This document shows, piece by piece, positions 11,720-23,303 of a stretch of DNA of 64,000 bases. The notes below the pieces were generated by a model. That model did not search any database. It saw nothing but the letters and a program-made list of their open reading frames with translations, and had not been told where the DNA came from. The translations under genes were made by a program, and so were the position numbers. Position 1 is the stretch's first letter. The number at the start of each line of letters is the position of its first letter. Origin of the DNA: Silene conica (Eukaryota; Streptophyta; Magnoliopsida; Caryophyllales; Caryophyllaceae); NCBI GenBank assembly GCA_029255685.2, contig CM055316.2, positions 83,388,861-83,452,860 on the forward strand, read 5' to 3'.

Positions 11720-12570
11720 TAATTTCACACAAGACAAAATATCGTCTTATTATTAAAACGTGTTAAAAATCATTTCATGATCATATAAGACAAATTTCCA
11801 AATGTTGGTGCATGAACTCCACTTTATATGATCACATCTTAAAATTAAAATAAATTACTTTTTTCCCTTTTTATATCCATGACTACATTCTAGTAGCTTA
11901 ACAAAAATAAAATATCTCGACCAATAACAATTCGACAAATATCTCAAACAATAATATATGAAAAATAAAGCATAAAGCGTAAAGTAATAAAGTGCATAAA
12001 ATAAATTAATTAACGTCATTTTCGTTGGACCAAAAATTCAATTCTTCCATTCAAACGATCTTCCTAGAAGAAATATATACCGTAATGTCGACACTCGACA
12101 AATTTAAATTTAAAATCAAATACGTCGATTTCGATATATAATCAAATACGTCGATTTCTATATATATTTAACGTACATTTGAAATATTAAATATTTTTGT
12201 GATTTTCTTGTATATTCGTTGATTTAAAAACTTCGTAATCAAGTTAGGTCATCTCTCAACTGCTAATTTCTTGCCGTAGGTTAATTATTAATTATTACCA
12301 AATGTTAATGCTTGAACCAATTGGTTTACTCAACTTGTTTATTGAAGCTAATAAAATTAAATTTGTTAATTAATGTCGTTTATCATTCATTTCCCACAAT
12401 AATGTTTTTTTATTCGTGTCTTTGTAAAGGACACCGCGAATGTGATACGTAGTTAATCGGATTTAAACCAGTTCATGAGTTATTCTCTATTATTATCAGT
12501 TAAATTAATTGACATTTTTATACCCTAAATAGTTTTAGATAATTGGGTGCGTCATTTTTTTTATAGTATC
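11720..12570. other. No gene seen
   Basis: AT-rich intergenic DNA. A TACGTCGATTTCTATATAT-like phrase is repeated near 12120 and 12148. No gene or clean element end is supported. Confidence 0.35.
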
Positions 12571-12574
12571 GACT

Positions 12575-12835
12575 AATAAACCGAAATGCCACGAGTAATT
12601 CAAAAGGAAAGTAATAATTTTTTCGAAATCCACAACCAGTAGCTTTGGTGTGCACTGCGTAAACTCAAGGTCAATCGCACTTTTTTGGGAGTAACAGATA
12701 CAAAGTCTAGAAGACATGGGCCTAGCCATAGGTCATCATAGCCCACAAAATTGTTTTTGTGAGACTTGAACCTAAGACTTCTGAGTTTCACCCAAGTTAT
12801 AACCATTAAAATATATCCTTGTGAACAAAATAGGC
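12575..12835 (-). mobile_element. Probable tRNA-derived SINE, minus strand
   Basis: On the minus strand from about 12835 there is an A-box-like TTTTAATGGTTATAACTTGG and, about 40 bases on, a B-box-like GGTTCAAGTCTC, followed by the GGCTATGATGACCTATGGCT phrase common in plant SINE bodies. The tail is unclear, so the 3' boundary is a guess. The overlapping minus-strand frames are by-products. Confidence 0.5.
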
Positions 12836-12913
12836 AAACCAAGTGGTGTTATTCGGTGATAGCTATGTTAAAACTTAAAACTTGCTGAATTGCAGGAGTT
12901 GAGAGGTCTTGAA

Positions 12914-13246
12914 CTAGGTAGCACCAAAACGGACACGGACACGGGACACAACATCCCATGAAATTTAGGACACGGGACACGACATTTAAATATAATAAAA
13001 TATATATTTTATGGTTATAAATAGCATATAATTTTATTTTTATCATGTATTTGAAACTAAATCTAAACAAGTAAAGGTACAATTCGACCTTTATTATAAT
13101 TAATTCTCATTTTTTCACCCAAATTCATCTTTTAATCGATCTTTTTTAAAGTTTTATTCCTCGTCTAAACTATAATATGTTTAGACATGTGTCCAACGAG
13201 TGTCGGACACAGGACGGTTAATTAGGAGAAGTGTCCGTGCTACCTA
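12914..13246. mobile_element. TIR element with CTAGGTAGCAC-type ends (copy 2)
   Basis: The ends are CTAGGTAGCACC and CGTGCTACCTA in inverse orientation. The body (GGACACGGGACACGACATTT, AT core, GACATGTGTCCAACGAGTGT) is closely shared with the copy at 48922-49260. GGTCT occurs at both flanks, perhaps the remains of a target duplication. Confidence 0.65.
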
Positions 13247-13495
13247 GGTCTCGGGTTCGACTACCAGTTGGGGCGATGACCACTTGGCCCCTGCAGCATC
13301 CAAATGAGTGACTTACCTGGTCCATGAGGTGGTACGGAAATGCACGGGCTCGAGGATTCAACCCCTTGTCTTCAGAGAAAAGACATATCCAACCGATGTT
13401 AACTAACTTAAATTCTGCGAAATGATGCTCTTAACCGGGATTCAGATCCCGTTAGCATCAAAATGTTCCATGGCTCCCTTTAAAAATATTTTTTG

Positions 13496-14513
13496 GGTTA
13501 TTCTACATGGTAACCCTGTATTTTTTCAAATTCTACATGGTAACCTTGCTTTTCAGTAAACACACATGGTAACCCTCAACTTTGTTAATATGTATTGCCG
13601 TCACCCTAAAAAAATTTTCCGTCAGTTTTGTCCGTTAAGTATGTACGTGGCCAATTGAATTTTGAGATTTTCTACGAAGTAACCCTTTGTTTTTTTGTAT
13701 CCTACAAAATAACCCAATCTGTTTTTTTTACAAAAGATACTCCTTTGTTTCCTCAATTTATTATTATTAACACGTTTTTCACTCGATTACTCAAAAGAAC
13801 GTCAACTCTTAATATCATCATCTCTTTAAAGTATGATTACCATAAATCTCCAAAAATCGGGTTCAATAATTAACAAATAATCAACCAATGTTTACAAATA
13901 AGTCTCTACTCCTCAATTGTACCTAACTTTACTGTGTGAATATGTCGAACAATTGAAGTCATTATTGCGTTTATAACATTTTTAGTTTTGAGATATATGT
14001 TGAGGTTTTAAAAACAAAAGTTTTCTTAGTTATATTAACACTATGAATTAAATTTGGGATTGAATATTATAATACTCGATATATAGTACGTTTACTATGA
14101 TATTTTGAATATTTTATAGAGAGTTTTTTTATAACAAACACCGTTTTTATTAAAGTTTGTTTCCAAAACTCGGTTTAGTGAAGGGTAATGAGGGTGGAGT
14201 TGACAATTTGGGTGTAATTAAGCAAAATTGTGAAAATAAGATTAATTAACGGATTATGTTTTTATACACATCTGAATTGTAGAAAAACTAAGGTTATGTT
14301 GTAGAATGTTTTAAAATATAGGGTTACCTTATGAAAAACCACAAAATTCAATTTGCCACGTCACATACTTAACGGACAAAATTGACGGAAAAACAATTTA
14401 GGGTCACGACAATACGTATTAATAAAGTTGAGGGTTATCACGTGTGGTCTCTGAAAAATAGGGTTACCGTGTAGAGTTTGAAAAAATACAGGGTTACCGT
14501 ATAGAATAACCCT
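13496..14513. mobile_element. Long-TIR non-autonomous element with TGGTAACCCT arms
   Basis: The left arm begins GGGTTATTCTACATGGTAAC and the right arm ends with GGGTTACCGTATAGAATAACCC, its inverse. Inner arm words (CCGTCAATTTTGTCCGTTAAG-like, AATTGAATTTTG) also pair across about 1 kb. The core has no coding sequence. It is probably Mutator-like by analogy with the element at 10940, but I see no clear 9-bp duplication. Confidence 0.7.
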
Positions 14514-14737
14514 AAAAATAAAAAAGACTTACCCAAAGGCCCAAGAATCATATCAACCCAAATATATACCCAATTTGGAGGCCCAATGTTGCCTCCAAAA
14601 TCCGGCCCATTAAGCCCAATAATCGGGCGGTTCATATCGCTACTCATTTGTTTACATTTCACAGTTGACAGTCGAATGCTGAAAGCACAGTGAAGGTACT
14701 GTATTCTCTCTTCTTTTACATTCTAATCGAGTTGAAT

Positions 14738-14865
14738 GTAAGACGGTTTTACACAAATAACGTGCTAGAGTATTTACCCACTTGAACAAAATCATAAATA
14801 ATTATCAAACCAACCCGTTTTATAATGTGTTTTTGTAAAACCGTCTCATGCAAGTATTTGTATTT
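14738..14865. mobile_element. Short foldback MITE with GTAAGACGGTTTTA ends
   Basis: GTAAGACGGTTTTACACAAA on the left is answered by TTTTTGTAAAACCGTCTCAT on the right. The 128-bp element could fold into a hairpin. It lies just upstream of the PPR gene. Confidence 0.6.
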
Positions 14866-16185
14866 TAACTTATGTATGTTACGTTCATAGTATCCTTAAC
14901 CCCTTTTCTGGGATGCTAATTTAATGTTTGATTGATTGATTGACTGATTGTTACTAATCCTTAATTGTTTTTACATGATTTTAGATTGATGGGTTATTTG
15001 AATCAAACAGTTTAAATAGTAATTGATGCAGGATTGAAAAAGATACAATCTTTATGCAATTCATGATGTTAGATTGATGGGTTATTGTTATTTAGGGTTT
15101 AGGGTTAAGAGGATCATTAATTTGATATGGGTTTGATTCAATTTTTTCTGGGTTATTTGATGTAAAAAGTTTGATAATTGATGTAGGATTTAAAAAGGTA
15201 CAATCTTATTGCATTCTATACTTCATATGAGCTCACGTACCTGTGTACTACACTCTGGACATTGGTTTGATACTCCCAACACTTATAGCAGTGTCCAATA
15301 CGACGCACCCGGACCCTTCAAGCCGAGTTAGAGTAACCGTAGATTGCAATTCATGATGTTGGGATTAAGGGTAATCATTAATGTGATATGGGTTTGATTA
15401 AGGTGGTTAATATAGGGATGCATAGAAGATGTTTGTTAAAATGCTGCGATGATCAAATCCAAATTTTGTGAATTAGTATTTTTGGTTGGTGTAGGACTGT
15501 AGGGGATGCCTAGATTATGAGTGTTAGTGTGTGGATGTAGTAACTAGATAGGTCTGAGTATAGACATAGCGTTAGAAGTGTCGAGACTGTCGAGTGCGGA
15601 TTGCTTCAAGAGAAGGTATTGCGAAAGTTTTTTTAGAGGTGTCAATACTGGTAAAGCTTTAGTAATGAGTTTCGTTACTAATGGTGTTATATGAGTAACT
15701 AATGCGGATACTTCTGTAAGTTAAGTGATCGATGCGCTTAGAGTGTAACTGGAGTAGAGACTCTTACCCTTTTAGTTTTGTGTGGAACCCTAGGTGTGTC
15801 TTGGTCCGTGGATAACTGCGAATGGTTCACGTCAACTGAGCAGATTTCTGTACATCTCGAGTCAGCTTGTAAGCCGACCTTATGGCCGATAATTTAGTTA
15901 ACAGTAATGTCCACCCTCATCCTTTGTATTTAACTTCGGTTCTGAGCGTTGTCTACTTGTCTTCTTAAATTTACACTCCATATTACCTTTCAGCTCGGAT
16001 TTAATTCGAAACTAACAGCTCATCTTTTTTCAATTACTTGTGGCTGTAGGATGACTTCCCCATCACTCTTGGTGATCACTACTTCATCTCTGAAAGTATA
16101 TTAGTTAACGTGAATTGTTATTTGAGCGTGGTGGTTATTTGACTACCCTGAAAAAGAACCGTCTATAACTCGTTGTGAACGCCAA
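14866..16185. other. Probable 5' UTR / leader intron of the PPR gene
   Basis: No separate gene is seen. T-rich, intron-like DNA precedes the PPR start, with a pyrimidine tract and GGCTGTAG at about 16040 that could be a leader-intron acceptor. TTTAGGGTTTAGGG (telo-box-like) occurs near 15095. Confidence 0.35.
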
Positions 16186-17472
16186 ATGTGTCGTTTTTGC
16201 CCTAAATTCACGATTGGATTACCATCCAAACGCTTGCCGTCTGTGTTCAGTTCTTCTTTTCATCATCTTTGTCTCCTGACAGTGAATACACTGCACAAAA
16301 TGGCTGATTCTCAACTTAAAATCCCTTATTCCCTTGCATATATCAAGTCGCTCCCATGCTTTCCTCCCTCAAATTATACCCGTATACAGTGGTATTTTTC
16401 GGCTGGTAGACCTCGGTCTGGATCTTATAGGCAGCGGGTTAATAGAAGGCTGAGATTGGCTAGAAAGCCCGTACTTGACGTTGATCAGTTCAACAAGGTC
16501 GTATTCCAACTTCCTGCAAGATTTACTGCAGATGATTTGTACAATGTCCTTGCCCTGGAAAACGACTCGTTCGTGTGTTTAGAACTGTTTAATTGGGCGT
16601 CAAAGCAACATAGGTTCGAACATAGTGTACCCACCTTCCACAAAACCATTCAGAAACTCGGGATGGCCGGTATGATTGAGGAAATGTACGAGGTGGTCGA
16701 CCAAGTCCTTGCTCGTCCAAATTTTGGATCAGAGGCCCTGTATAATACAATAATCTATTACTACACTAAAGCACGGAAGCTAAGTAGAGCTGTTACAGTG
16801 TTTAAACACATGAAGAAAGTCGAGAATTCAGACTGTAAGCCGTCATTCAGGACATACAACCTTTTATTTTCTGCGTTTCTAGCTCGTGGACGGAATTCCT
16901 ACATCAATCACGTGTACATGGAGACAATGGTGTGCCTTTTCAAACAAATGATCAATGATGGAATTGAGCCTGACATCTTCACTCTTAACGCGATGATACA
17001 AGGTTATGTATTGTCCAATCATGTCAACGACGCGTTGAGGATATTTCATCAGATGGGTGTCGTTTATACTACAGTTCCTGACTGGTTCACTTATGATCAC
17101 CTTATCTATGGACTTTGCGCTCAGAGCAGGACAAACAATGCTACCGAGTTATTCAATAATATGCGGGAAAAAGGGTTTGATGCTAGCGGCAAGACATATA
17201 ACGCTCTTGTAAATGCACTAGCCCTTGTTGGAGAGGTCGACAAAGCTCTGAAATACTTGTGGGAGATGATTGGAAGGCGAATGTCTGCAGATTTCATTAC
17301 CTGCAACACGGTTCTTGATGAGTTCTGTCGTAAAGGAAGAACTGCTGAGGCGTTAAACTTGCTGAACGAGTTTAAGGAGAAGCGCCTTGTTGACGAGGTT
17401 GCTTACAAAAAGCTACTTATTGTCGTCAAAGATGATTTTAGAGACGGAATGAATCACTCCCGTATAAGCTGA
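16186..17472 (+). CDS. P-class pentatricopeptide repeat protein (At3g25210-like)
   Basis: One uninterrupted frame of 428 residues. The family pattern is clear: CLELFNWASKQHRFEHS, LYNTIIYYYTKARKLSRAV, then YINHVYMET, GIEPDIFTLNAMIQGYVL, HVNDALRIFHQM, FTYDHLIYGLCAQ and KTYNALVNALALVGEVDKAL. I recall these features from Arabidopsis At3g25210. PPR proteins bind organellar RNA through two-helix repeats of about 35 residues. The N-terminus is basic and Ser/Leu-rich, compatible with organelle targeting. The start is uncertain: the first ATG (16186) adds 38 residues, while the ATG at 16300 (MADSQ) is the alternative. The gene body is intronless, as usual for this class. Confidence 0.85.
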   Translation: MCRFCPKFTIGLPSKRLPSVFSSSFHHLCLLTVNTLHKMADSQLKIPYSLAYIKSLPCFPPSNYTRIQWYFSAGRPRSGSYRQRVNRRLRLARKPVLDVDQFNKVVFQLPARFTADDLYNVLALENDSFVCLELFNWASKQHRFEHSVPTFHKTIQKLGMAGMIEEMYEVVDQVLARPNFGSEALYNTIIYYYTKARKLSRAVTVFKHMKKVENSDCKPSFRTYNLLFSAFLARGRNSYINHVYMETMVCLFKQMINDGIEPDIFTLNAMIQGYVLSNHVNDALRIFHQMGVVYTTVPDWFTYDHLIYGLCAQSRTNNATELFNNMREKGFDASGKTYNALVNALALVGEVDKALKYLWEMIGRRMSADFITCNTVLDEFCRKGRTAEALNLLNEFKEKRLVDEVAYKKLLIVVKDDFRDGMNHSRIS

Positions 17473-18011
17473 TCTCCTGATGACATACTTGTTGTATCGT
17501 TGCTGAGAGCCTTTTCTTGCCAAGTAAAGAGCGAGGAATAGCATATATGTTCCTGAACGCGGGCTCAAAGCTTCGCTTCTTGTCCTTTTGGACTTGGACC
17601 TCGCAAAACAGACACGACCCAGATATCCTGACGGAATTGGACCTGGACGAAACTCCTCAGAAAATAAGCAGAACCGGAAATTGACCTGATCTGAAGTGAT
17701 CCCATCCAAAAATGTCTCCGACCACAGAATCGCTTCCCGGTTTCTGTTAAGTGGGTTGGGATGTTGGAAACCCGAGGAATGTAAAACTAAGTTGGATTTT
17801 TGAAAATCATGCTTAAAATTGTTGTAAAATTGTAAGTTATCGTCTTTTTTTTTTTTTTCGACGGGCTGATTTTTTGATGAATTTTTGATAGATTTGTAGA
17901 AATTACTCCTCGATTTTCGTATACAAATATACATTTTATATGTTTTGCGTTTTGTTGATATATTTTGTGAGGTATCATCATTCATCAGTCAAATGTAGTT
18001 CAACTCGATAT

Positions 18012-18440
18012 TAAACGGTTAGCCTCCTGTTGAAGATCACCTGGTACATTTCGCTTAACCAAATTTAGAGGTAGCAATCACGTCAATCGAGTCCGGTAAA
18101 GTTGGGTTCGGGCCATTGATTATCATTTTAGGTCAGTTTGGTTCGCAATGTTTTCGGATTCTATTGGGAATGGGTTCGGTAAAGTTGGGTTCGGGCCATT
18201 AATCATCAGTTTAAAACGGTTAGCCTCTTGTTGAAGATTGCCTGGTACATTCCGCTTAACGGGTAGCAATCAGGTCAATCGAGTCGGGTAATGGGTTCGG
18301 GCCATTGATTATCATTTTAGGTCGGTTTGGTTCGCAACGTTTTCGGTTTCTATCAGTAAACGGGCGGTAAAGTTGGGTTCGGGCCATGGATCATCAATTT
18401 AAATCCGTGTTTTACAATGTTTTCGGATTCTATCGAGTTG
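18012..18440. repeat. Tandem duplication, unit about 200 bp, about two copies
   Basis: AAACGGTTAGCCTC recurs at about 18014 and 18214, each followed by TGTTGAAGAT, a TGGTACATT(T/C)CGCTTAAC phrase, GTAGCAATCA and GGGTTCGGGCCATTGATTAT. Several internal copies of GGTTCGGGCC occur. It resembles the interior of the hAT-like elements with GGGTC-rich bodies. Confidence 0.7.
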
Positions 18441-19555
18441 GGTTGACCTTACCAGTTCTGGTCAAATTCATCCGTCCCATATCCGACCCAACCCGTCCCG
18501 ACCCGACCAAACAAATGATTTTAACAGACCAAGGTAACAATAAAACCGTTTATTTCTACAAAACAGTTTCTACATCACTCGTCGTTATTCCTCTGTTTTT
18601 CAGCTTCAGTAAAGCAAGGGTTTGAAAATTGAAGGTTTTTCTTTCTTCTCTCCTTTTTACAATTATTATTATCTGCAGAATTGTTCTGAACTCCATGTTA
18701 TATGTTATGGAGTATCAGAAAACCCTAGTTTTTATTCATTGCTATATTAGTAATCAATTGAATTGTTGATTGCGAGGTTGAAAAAAGCAGAAAGCTATAC
18801 TTTTGGGGATTATATGATCTTATTTTTTGTATAATTGGTAATTCTAAATGTAGATGGATGTGTTATGAATTGGGTTTTTGTGGATTTTCTCAGTGATGTA
18901 TTTTTAGGAATGCCTTGAAGGTGTTTGTTGAAATGCCTCAATGACTTATCCATGGTGGTAAAGTATAAAAGTTTGTGTCTTTTGATTTTATTTTGGATGG
19001 ATGATCAACGTTTTGAGTGTAGAAATTGATACACATTGTTCATGAAGACATGTAGTGATGAATAAGCAAACTCGTTTCGTAATAACTCGTATGTATGGCT
19101 ATAAGATTGGACATTGTGAGACTTGTTTTGGAGATGGAAAATTGTTGTTTTGGACTCGTGAAAAAGTTCGGGGAGTGATAACAATATCACATCACTCAAA
19201 TCAACCGCGTCACTCAGTATTTGTAATTCTAAGTTTAACTAAACAGCCGCTCAATCTCCGCTTGTGTAGCCATGTAGGCTTGTAGCTACATCTCATCATT
19301 TCTAATTTAGTTCTGTATTATGTTCTTCAGCTTTCCTGATGATAATTGCGAGCCCAAGTGGCGTGAGTTGGTCAATCTAGCTTGTGAATCACTATCTTCC
19401 TTCTATGCTATCGTCTATATTTAAATTTAATTGCACCCATTTACGTAATTGTGTAAGTGATCAGCTTGTTTTAGTGCATGTTTGGTACAAAAATTTGGAC
19501 TGGTGTGCTCTTTGTATGCTAAGTTTATCAGACTGCTAAGAAATTGAAATGGCTT

Positions 19556-19579
19556 AGGGTTTAGGGTTTAGGGTTTAGA
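19556..19579 (+). repeat. Short (TTTAGGG)n tract
   Basis: Three consecutive plant-type telomere repeat units lie about 105 bp upstream of the TFIIIC-like start codon. Telo-boxes are common in plant promoters and leaders, so this is not evidence of a chromosome end. Confidence 0.7.
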
Positions 19580-19684
19580 AAAAGAGCGATGAATATCTTT
19601 TTTACTTGACACGTCTTGTTTGTGTTTTATATTACAAGTTCCTAACCTTATTACCATTAATGTCCATTGCCTTCTTGCCAGTTA

Positions 19685-21932
19685 ATGGAGTCCGATAAGA
19701 TGGTAACTGATGACCATGAGGAAGAAGAATATGTTCTACTTGATCTCGATGCTGTTTGTTGCCAAGTTGACATTCCTCCAGATGAACCATATACTCTTTC
19801 TGTATGTTCTTATGCTTGTTTCTAAATGGGATGTATTTTTGAACCATACATGCTTGTTTTACATCACAACTAATTGGATATATTCCCCCCATTCAAACTC
19901 GTGTGCTATTCATTTTGTAGTTTGTTTTTCCCAAAGCAGTTTTTTACGCCATTTTGATTATGCTCGTGAAGGGGGGGCCTTGCCGCACCGGTTAAGGTGT
20001 TGCTTTGTGACCTTGAGATCACGGGTTGAAGCCCTGGGAGCGGCCTCTTGCCAAAATGGCAAGGGAAGGCTTGCCCCATTACACCCTTGTGGTGGGGCCC
20101 TTCCCCGGACCCTCGCCTAGCGGGGACGCCATTGTGCACCGGGCTGCCTTTTTTTTGATTATGCTCGTCCGGAAACAACCACTTTGTATGATTGTATTGT
20201 TATCACAGGGGTAAAACTATGTAAAATCAACCATTCAAACCCCTTTATTCTTTCGTTTTGCAAGACTCTTGAGTCATTGAAATTATGTGGCCGTTGTACC
20301 GAATTACTCATGTATGGTGTAGTTTCTCGTCTTCCAGTGACATGCCTTTACATGACAATATTTGTCCGATGAGTCATAGATATATTGCTATTTGAATTAC
20401 ATACTCCGTAGTATAGCCTGATAAGTGATAACTATGTCACTTTGTGTCTGGTATTGTTGTTCTTTCACCCTCCGTCCCACCGACTGTCCCAGACTCCCAG
20501 TAGTGCATGTTTGCTTTAAGTAGAGTCTCATATTCGTTCTCTGCCATATAAGACATGGTTAGAAAAGAAAAGCCATGGACTGAGACTGACCAAAAATAGC
20601 ATTCGCAAATGACTCCTTGTTCTTCGTTATGCTCCTTGTTTCACCGACTTACCTGTTCTTTGAGTTTCATGCTTACATATCGAAATAATTGAGAGTTTTG
20701 TTGATGCAGGGATTGGATACACTCAACCCGATATTAACAATAGGAGACAAATTAAAGCTGGTATATTTCCCGTCCCTCCTTTGTTATATCTACCCACCTT
20801 ATCGTATTTTTGTTGCTGTTATGATGTTCAGATTTGAGCTTAGCATTTACGTATGAATCTGACGATTGATGTATACATCAACCGCAATCTCTTCCCTGTT
20901 ATGGTTGACTTCACAGTGCACTATAACACTGATGTCGTAATTTTACAGATAGGCGACTATGAGGAGACAGTTGGGACATGCTTAATATTTTCAGATAAAG
21001 GTAAGTGATGCTTCCTTTCCTCTGTTTTTTTTTTTACAAGTAAAATTATCTGAACAAAAACCCACCGTGTGGCTAATTAGCACTATGGCGGCACCAGAAG
21101 CACAGCAAAGTACCTCAAAAAAAAAAAAAAATTCCAACCAAACACATGATAAAGTACAACAAAACAAGCAAAAATTTACCCACGATAGTCCTCACACTAC
21201 GTGTGAACATCCCCAAAGGACTCAATTTTCCGTTTATATTTCTGAATTAAAAGACGACTGTCGAGAAATTTCTAGAACAGTGATGTGAGAATCTGACGGA
21301 GAAGAAACTAACATCTGCTTGTAGTTGTCATTTTAGTGCAAACACGCATTTTCCGTTTATAATGGACTTATGGTATCCATTTAGGGGTAGCATGCTCGAC
21401 TTGGGCAAATTTCTGTAGAGCCGGAATAGCGATCACAGAAATGCTGATAACATCTCAGAGAAATTTTGCGATGATTGATGCAGTGTTTGTAAAGCATCAT
21501 CTTTTGTAAAGAGATCCGAGAGGGATATTTTGATGCCAATGGTTTCACGTGTTTCACGAGTGCCTCAGCATTTTTAACCAAAATTTTCTGTGATTTCTGA
21601 CAGAATCGGCAAGCTCATCCAAGCAAGTGAAGCCGGTAGCTTCTCTCCAGAAGATTCTAAAATTCAGATTTCTTTCCGAAGCTGATGGGAATGATTCGAC
21701 AGAGAACCCACCTGATCTACCTGAGCACACGGGAACTGCTTCAACAGAGAACCCGCCTGATCCACGTGAGCACGTAGGAGCTGTTTCGACAGAGAACCCG
21801 CCTGATCCACCAGAGCACATAGAAGCTGTTTCGACAGAGAACCCGCCTGATCCACCAGAGCACATAGAAGCTGCTTCGACAGAGAACCCACCTGATCTAC
21901 CTGAGCACATAGAAGCCGCTAATTGCGATTAG
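19685..21932 (+). CDS. TFIIIC tau55 / GTF3C6-like subunit
   Basis: Four exons (19685-19801, 20710-20760, 20949-21000, 21604-21932) with GT-AG introns give 182 residues. The first three encode the TFIIIC_sub6 core at about residues 15-73: EEEYVLLDLDAVC, then VDIPPDEPYTLSGLDT, LNPILTIGDKLKLIGDYEET and VGTCLIFSD. This fits general transcription factor 3C polypeptide 6 (tau55-related), a subunit of the RNA polymerase III factor that binds tRNA-gene A/B boxes. After VKPVASLQKILKFRFL comes a repeat of five 15-residue units, STENPPDxPEHxxAx, which I do not know from the family. The start ATG follows a plausible acceptor (TTGCCAG), so a leader intron is likely. A SINE sits in intron 1 and a solo LTR begins 38 bp after the stop. 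Confidence 0.85.
19968..20156 (+). mobile_element. Complete tRNA-derived SINE (Au-like) with 12-bp TSD
   Basis: The body begins GAAGGGGGGGCCTTGCCGCA, has an A-box-like ACCGGTTAAGGTG and a B-box-like GGGTTGAAGCCC about 40 bases apart, and ends TGTGCACCGGGCTGCC plus a T run, like plant Au SINEs. GATTATGCTCGT flanks it perfectly at 19956-19967 and 20157-20168. It is GC-rich against an AT-rich intron, the first intron of the TFIIIC-like gene. Confidence 0.9.
21696..21920 (+). repeat. 45-bp coding tandem repeat, five copies
   Basis: Five in-frame 45-bp units, each with ACAGAGAACCC(A/G)CCTGAT followed by C(T/C)AC and GAGCAC, lie in the last exon of the TFIIIC-like gene. Copies 3 and 4 are almost identical, which suggests recent expansion by slippage or unequal exchange. 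Confidence 0.95.
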
Positions 21933-21970
21933 AGAGTCGCTTTGTTGGTCTATTGGTTCGATAGGCAGCT

Positions 21971-22401
21971 TGTTGGGAAGTAACCCCAACATTAACCTAT
22001 GACATAAGTTAGAGTCAAAGTTTTGAATGTAGCATTTAGAGTCTTTAGTGGTTACGATTGTGTAGATAGGTTACTAACATTATTCTTAAGTAACATATGT
22101 TACTAAGTGTAAATGTTAGGAGTTAGATTAGTAGACAATTAAGACTCTTAATGTGACTATGTTGGAGTTAGGACTTATGGCCTTATATATAAGGGTCACT
22201 AGTCATGTTGGAAAGTATGAGTGTAGTGCTTAATATCCCGAGTTAAGCATAGTTGGAAATCTTGGCTAGTAGCCAAGTGTTTGAGGATTGATTGTATTAT
22301 TGTTAGTGTTTGAATGATAATACAAGTTGGGTTGCGGTTAATTCCATAACAAAATATTGTATCTTTACATCTTTATATTATTTGTACCAAAAACCCCAAC
22401 A
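21971..22401. mobile_element. Solo LTR with 5-bp TSD
   Basis: The 431-bp segment starts TGTTGGGAAGTAACCCC and ends AAACCCCAACA (TG...CA with inverted TGTTGGG/CCCAACA ends). CAGCT flanks it at 21966-21970 and 22402-22406. A TATATATAAGG promoter-like site lies near 22184. No internal retrotransposon region or second LTR is present, so it is a solo LTR. It sits in the 3' UTR zone of the TFIIIC-like gene and may supply its polyadenylation signals. Confidence 0.88.
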
Positions 22402-22547
22402 CAGCTAATTTAGTTAACTTCCTCGGGCTCCGGCAGATCATCATATAAGCTATGCATGTGTACCTTCAACTAATCTAACCAATTGTATAGAATTAGACAT
22501 TAGTGTGTTGACTCAAACATGTTGCGATAGTAATAACACCAGATCGA

Positions 22548-23078
22548 CATTCATCTTACATTCTTTTCACTTAAAACTAAAATAACTATGCCTATGAACT
22601 TTAACATTAAACCAATCAATTCGCCAAATTATTTGGGGATAACAATCAGTTTCCGACAATAAAAATTCGGGCTGGGTTGAAAAAGTGAAGGTCAAATCGG
22701 GTTTTGCCGTTCAAGTCAAATTCTGGTCCATTATTAGGGTTTTACAGGTCACGTTCGAATCGTGCTGTTCAGGTCGAAACATTCAGAACGGATCAACAAA
22801 CTCTTCCCCCATACTCAAACATTCGTCTTACATTCTTTTTCACTTAAAACTAAAATAACTATGCCTATAAATTACTTTAACATTAAACTAATCAATTCGT
22901 CCAAATTATTTGAAGATAACAATCATTTTCCGACAATAAAAATTTGGGCTTGGTTGAAAAAGTGAAGGTCAAATCGGTTTTTGCCGTTCAAGTCAAATTC
23001 TGGTCCATTATTAGGGTAGAGGTCATGTTCGAGTCGTGTTGTTCAGGTCGAGACATTCAGAACGGATCAACAAACTCT
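22548..23078. repeat. Direct duplication, unit about 271 bp, two copies
   Basis: A block starting ACATTC(A/G)TCTTACATTC and ending GAACGGATCAACAAACTCTT occurs at about 22548-22806 and 22819-23077, with few differences. It stands at the left edge of the SPH array. Confidence 0.85.
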
Positions 23079-23303
23079 TACTTTAGTCTACTTATGATTG
23101 ATTTATCATTTTATTCGAGTTTTTGAATAAACTTATTACGACAGAAATATATGTAAAAATTACTCTATAACTATAAAACAATCTACAAAATATAAAAATA
23201 AAAGATCATGATCGAAACAAATTATTTATTCACGGCCTTAATTACCACTTTTTGGTATTATTTATTCATGATAATAATATATTTAATTAGGATGATTACA
23301 CAT

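Noticed and set aside
17413..17985. 190-codon minus-strand frame
   Set aside because: It overlaps the end of the PPR gene and its 3' UTR on the other strand, and is Lys/Asn/Ser-rich like random AT-rich DNA.
19710..20214. Overlapping frames across the TFIIIC-like exon 1, intron 1 and SINE
   Set aside because: They cross a well-supported exon/intron boundary and a SINE; no family similarity.
21554..21910. Two minus-strand frames rich in CSGGSGGFSVE-like and GSLSKQLLCALVDQ-like repeats
   Set aside because: They are antisense shadows of the 45-bp coding repeat in the TFIIIC-like last exon.
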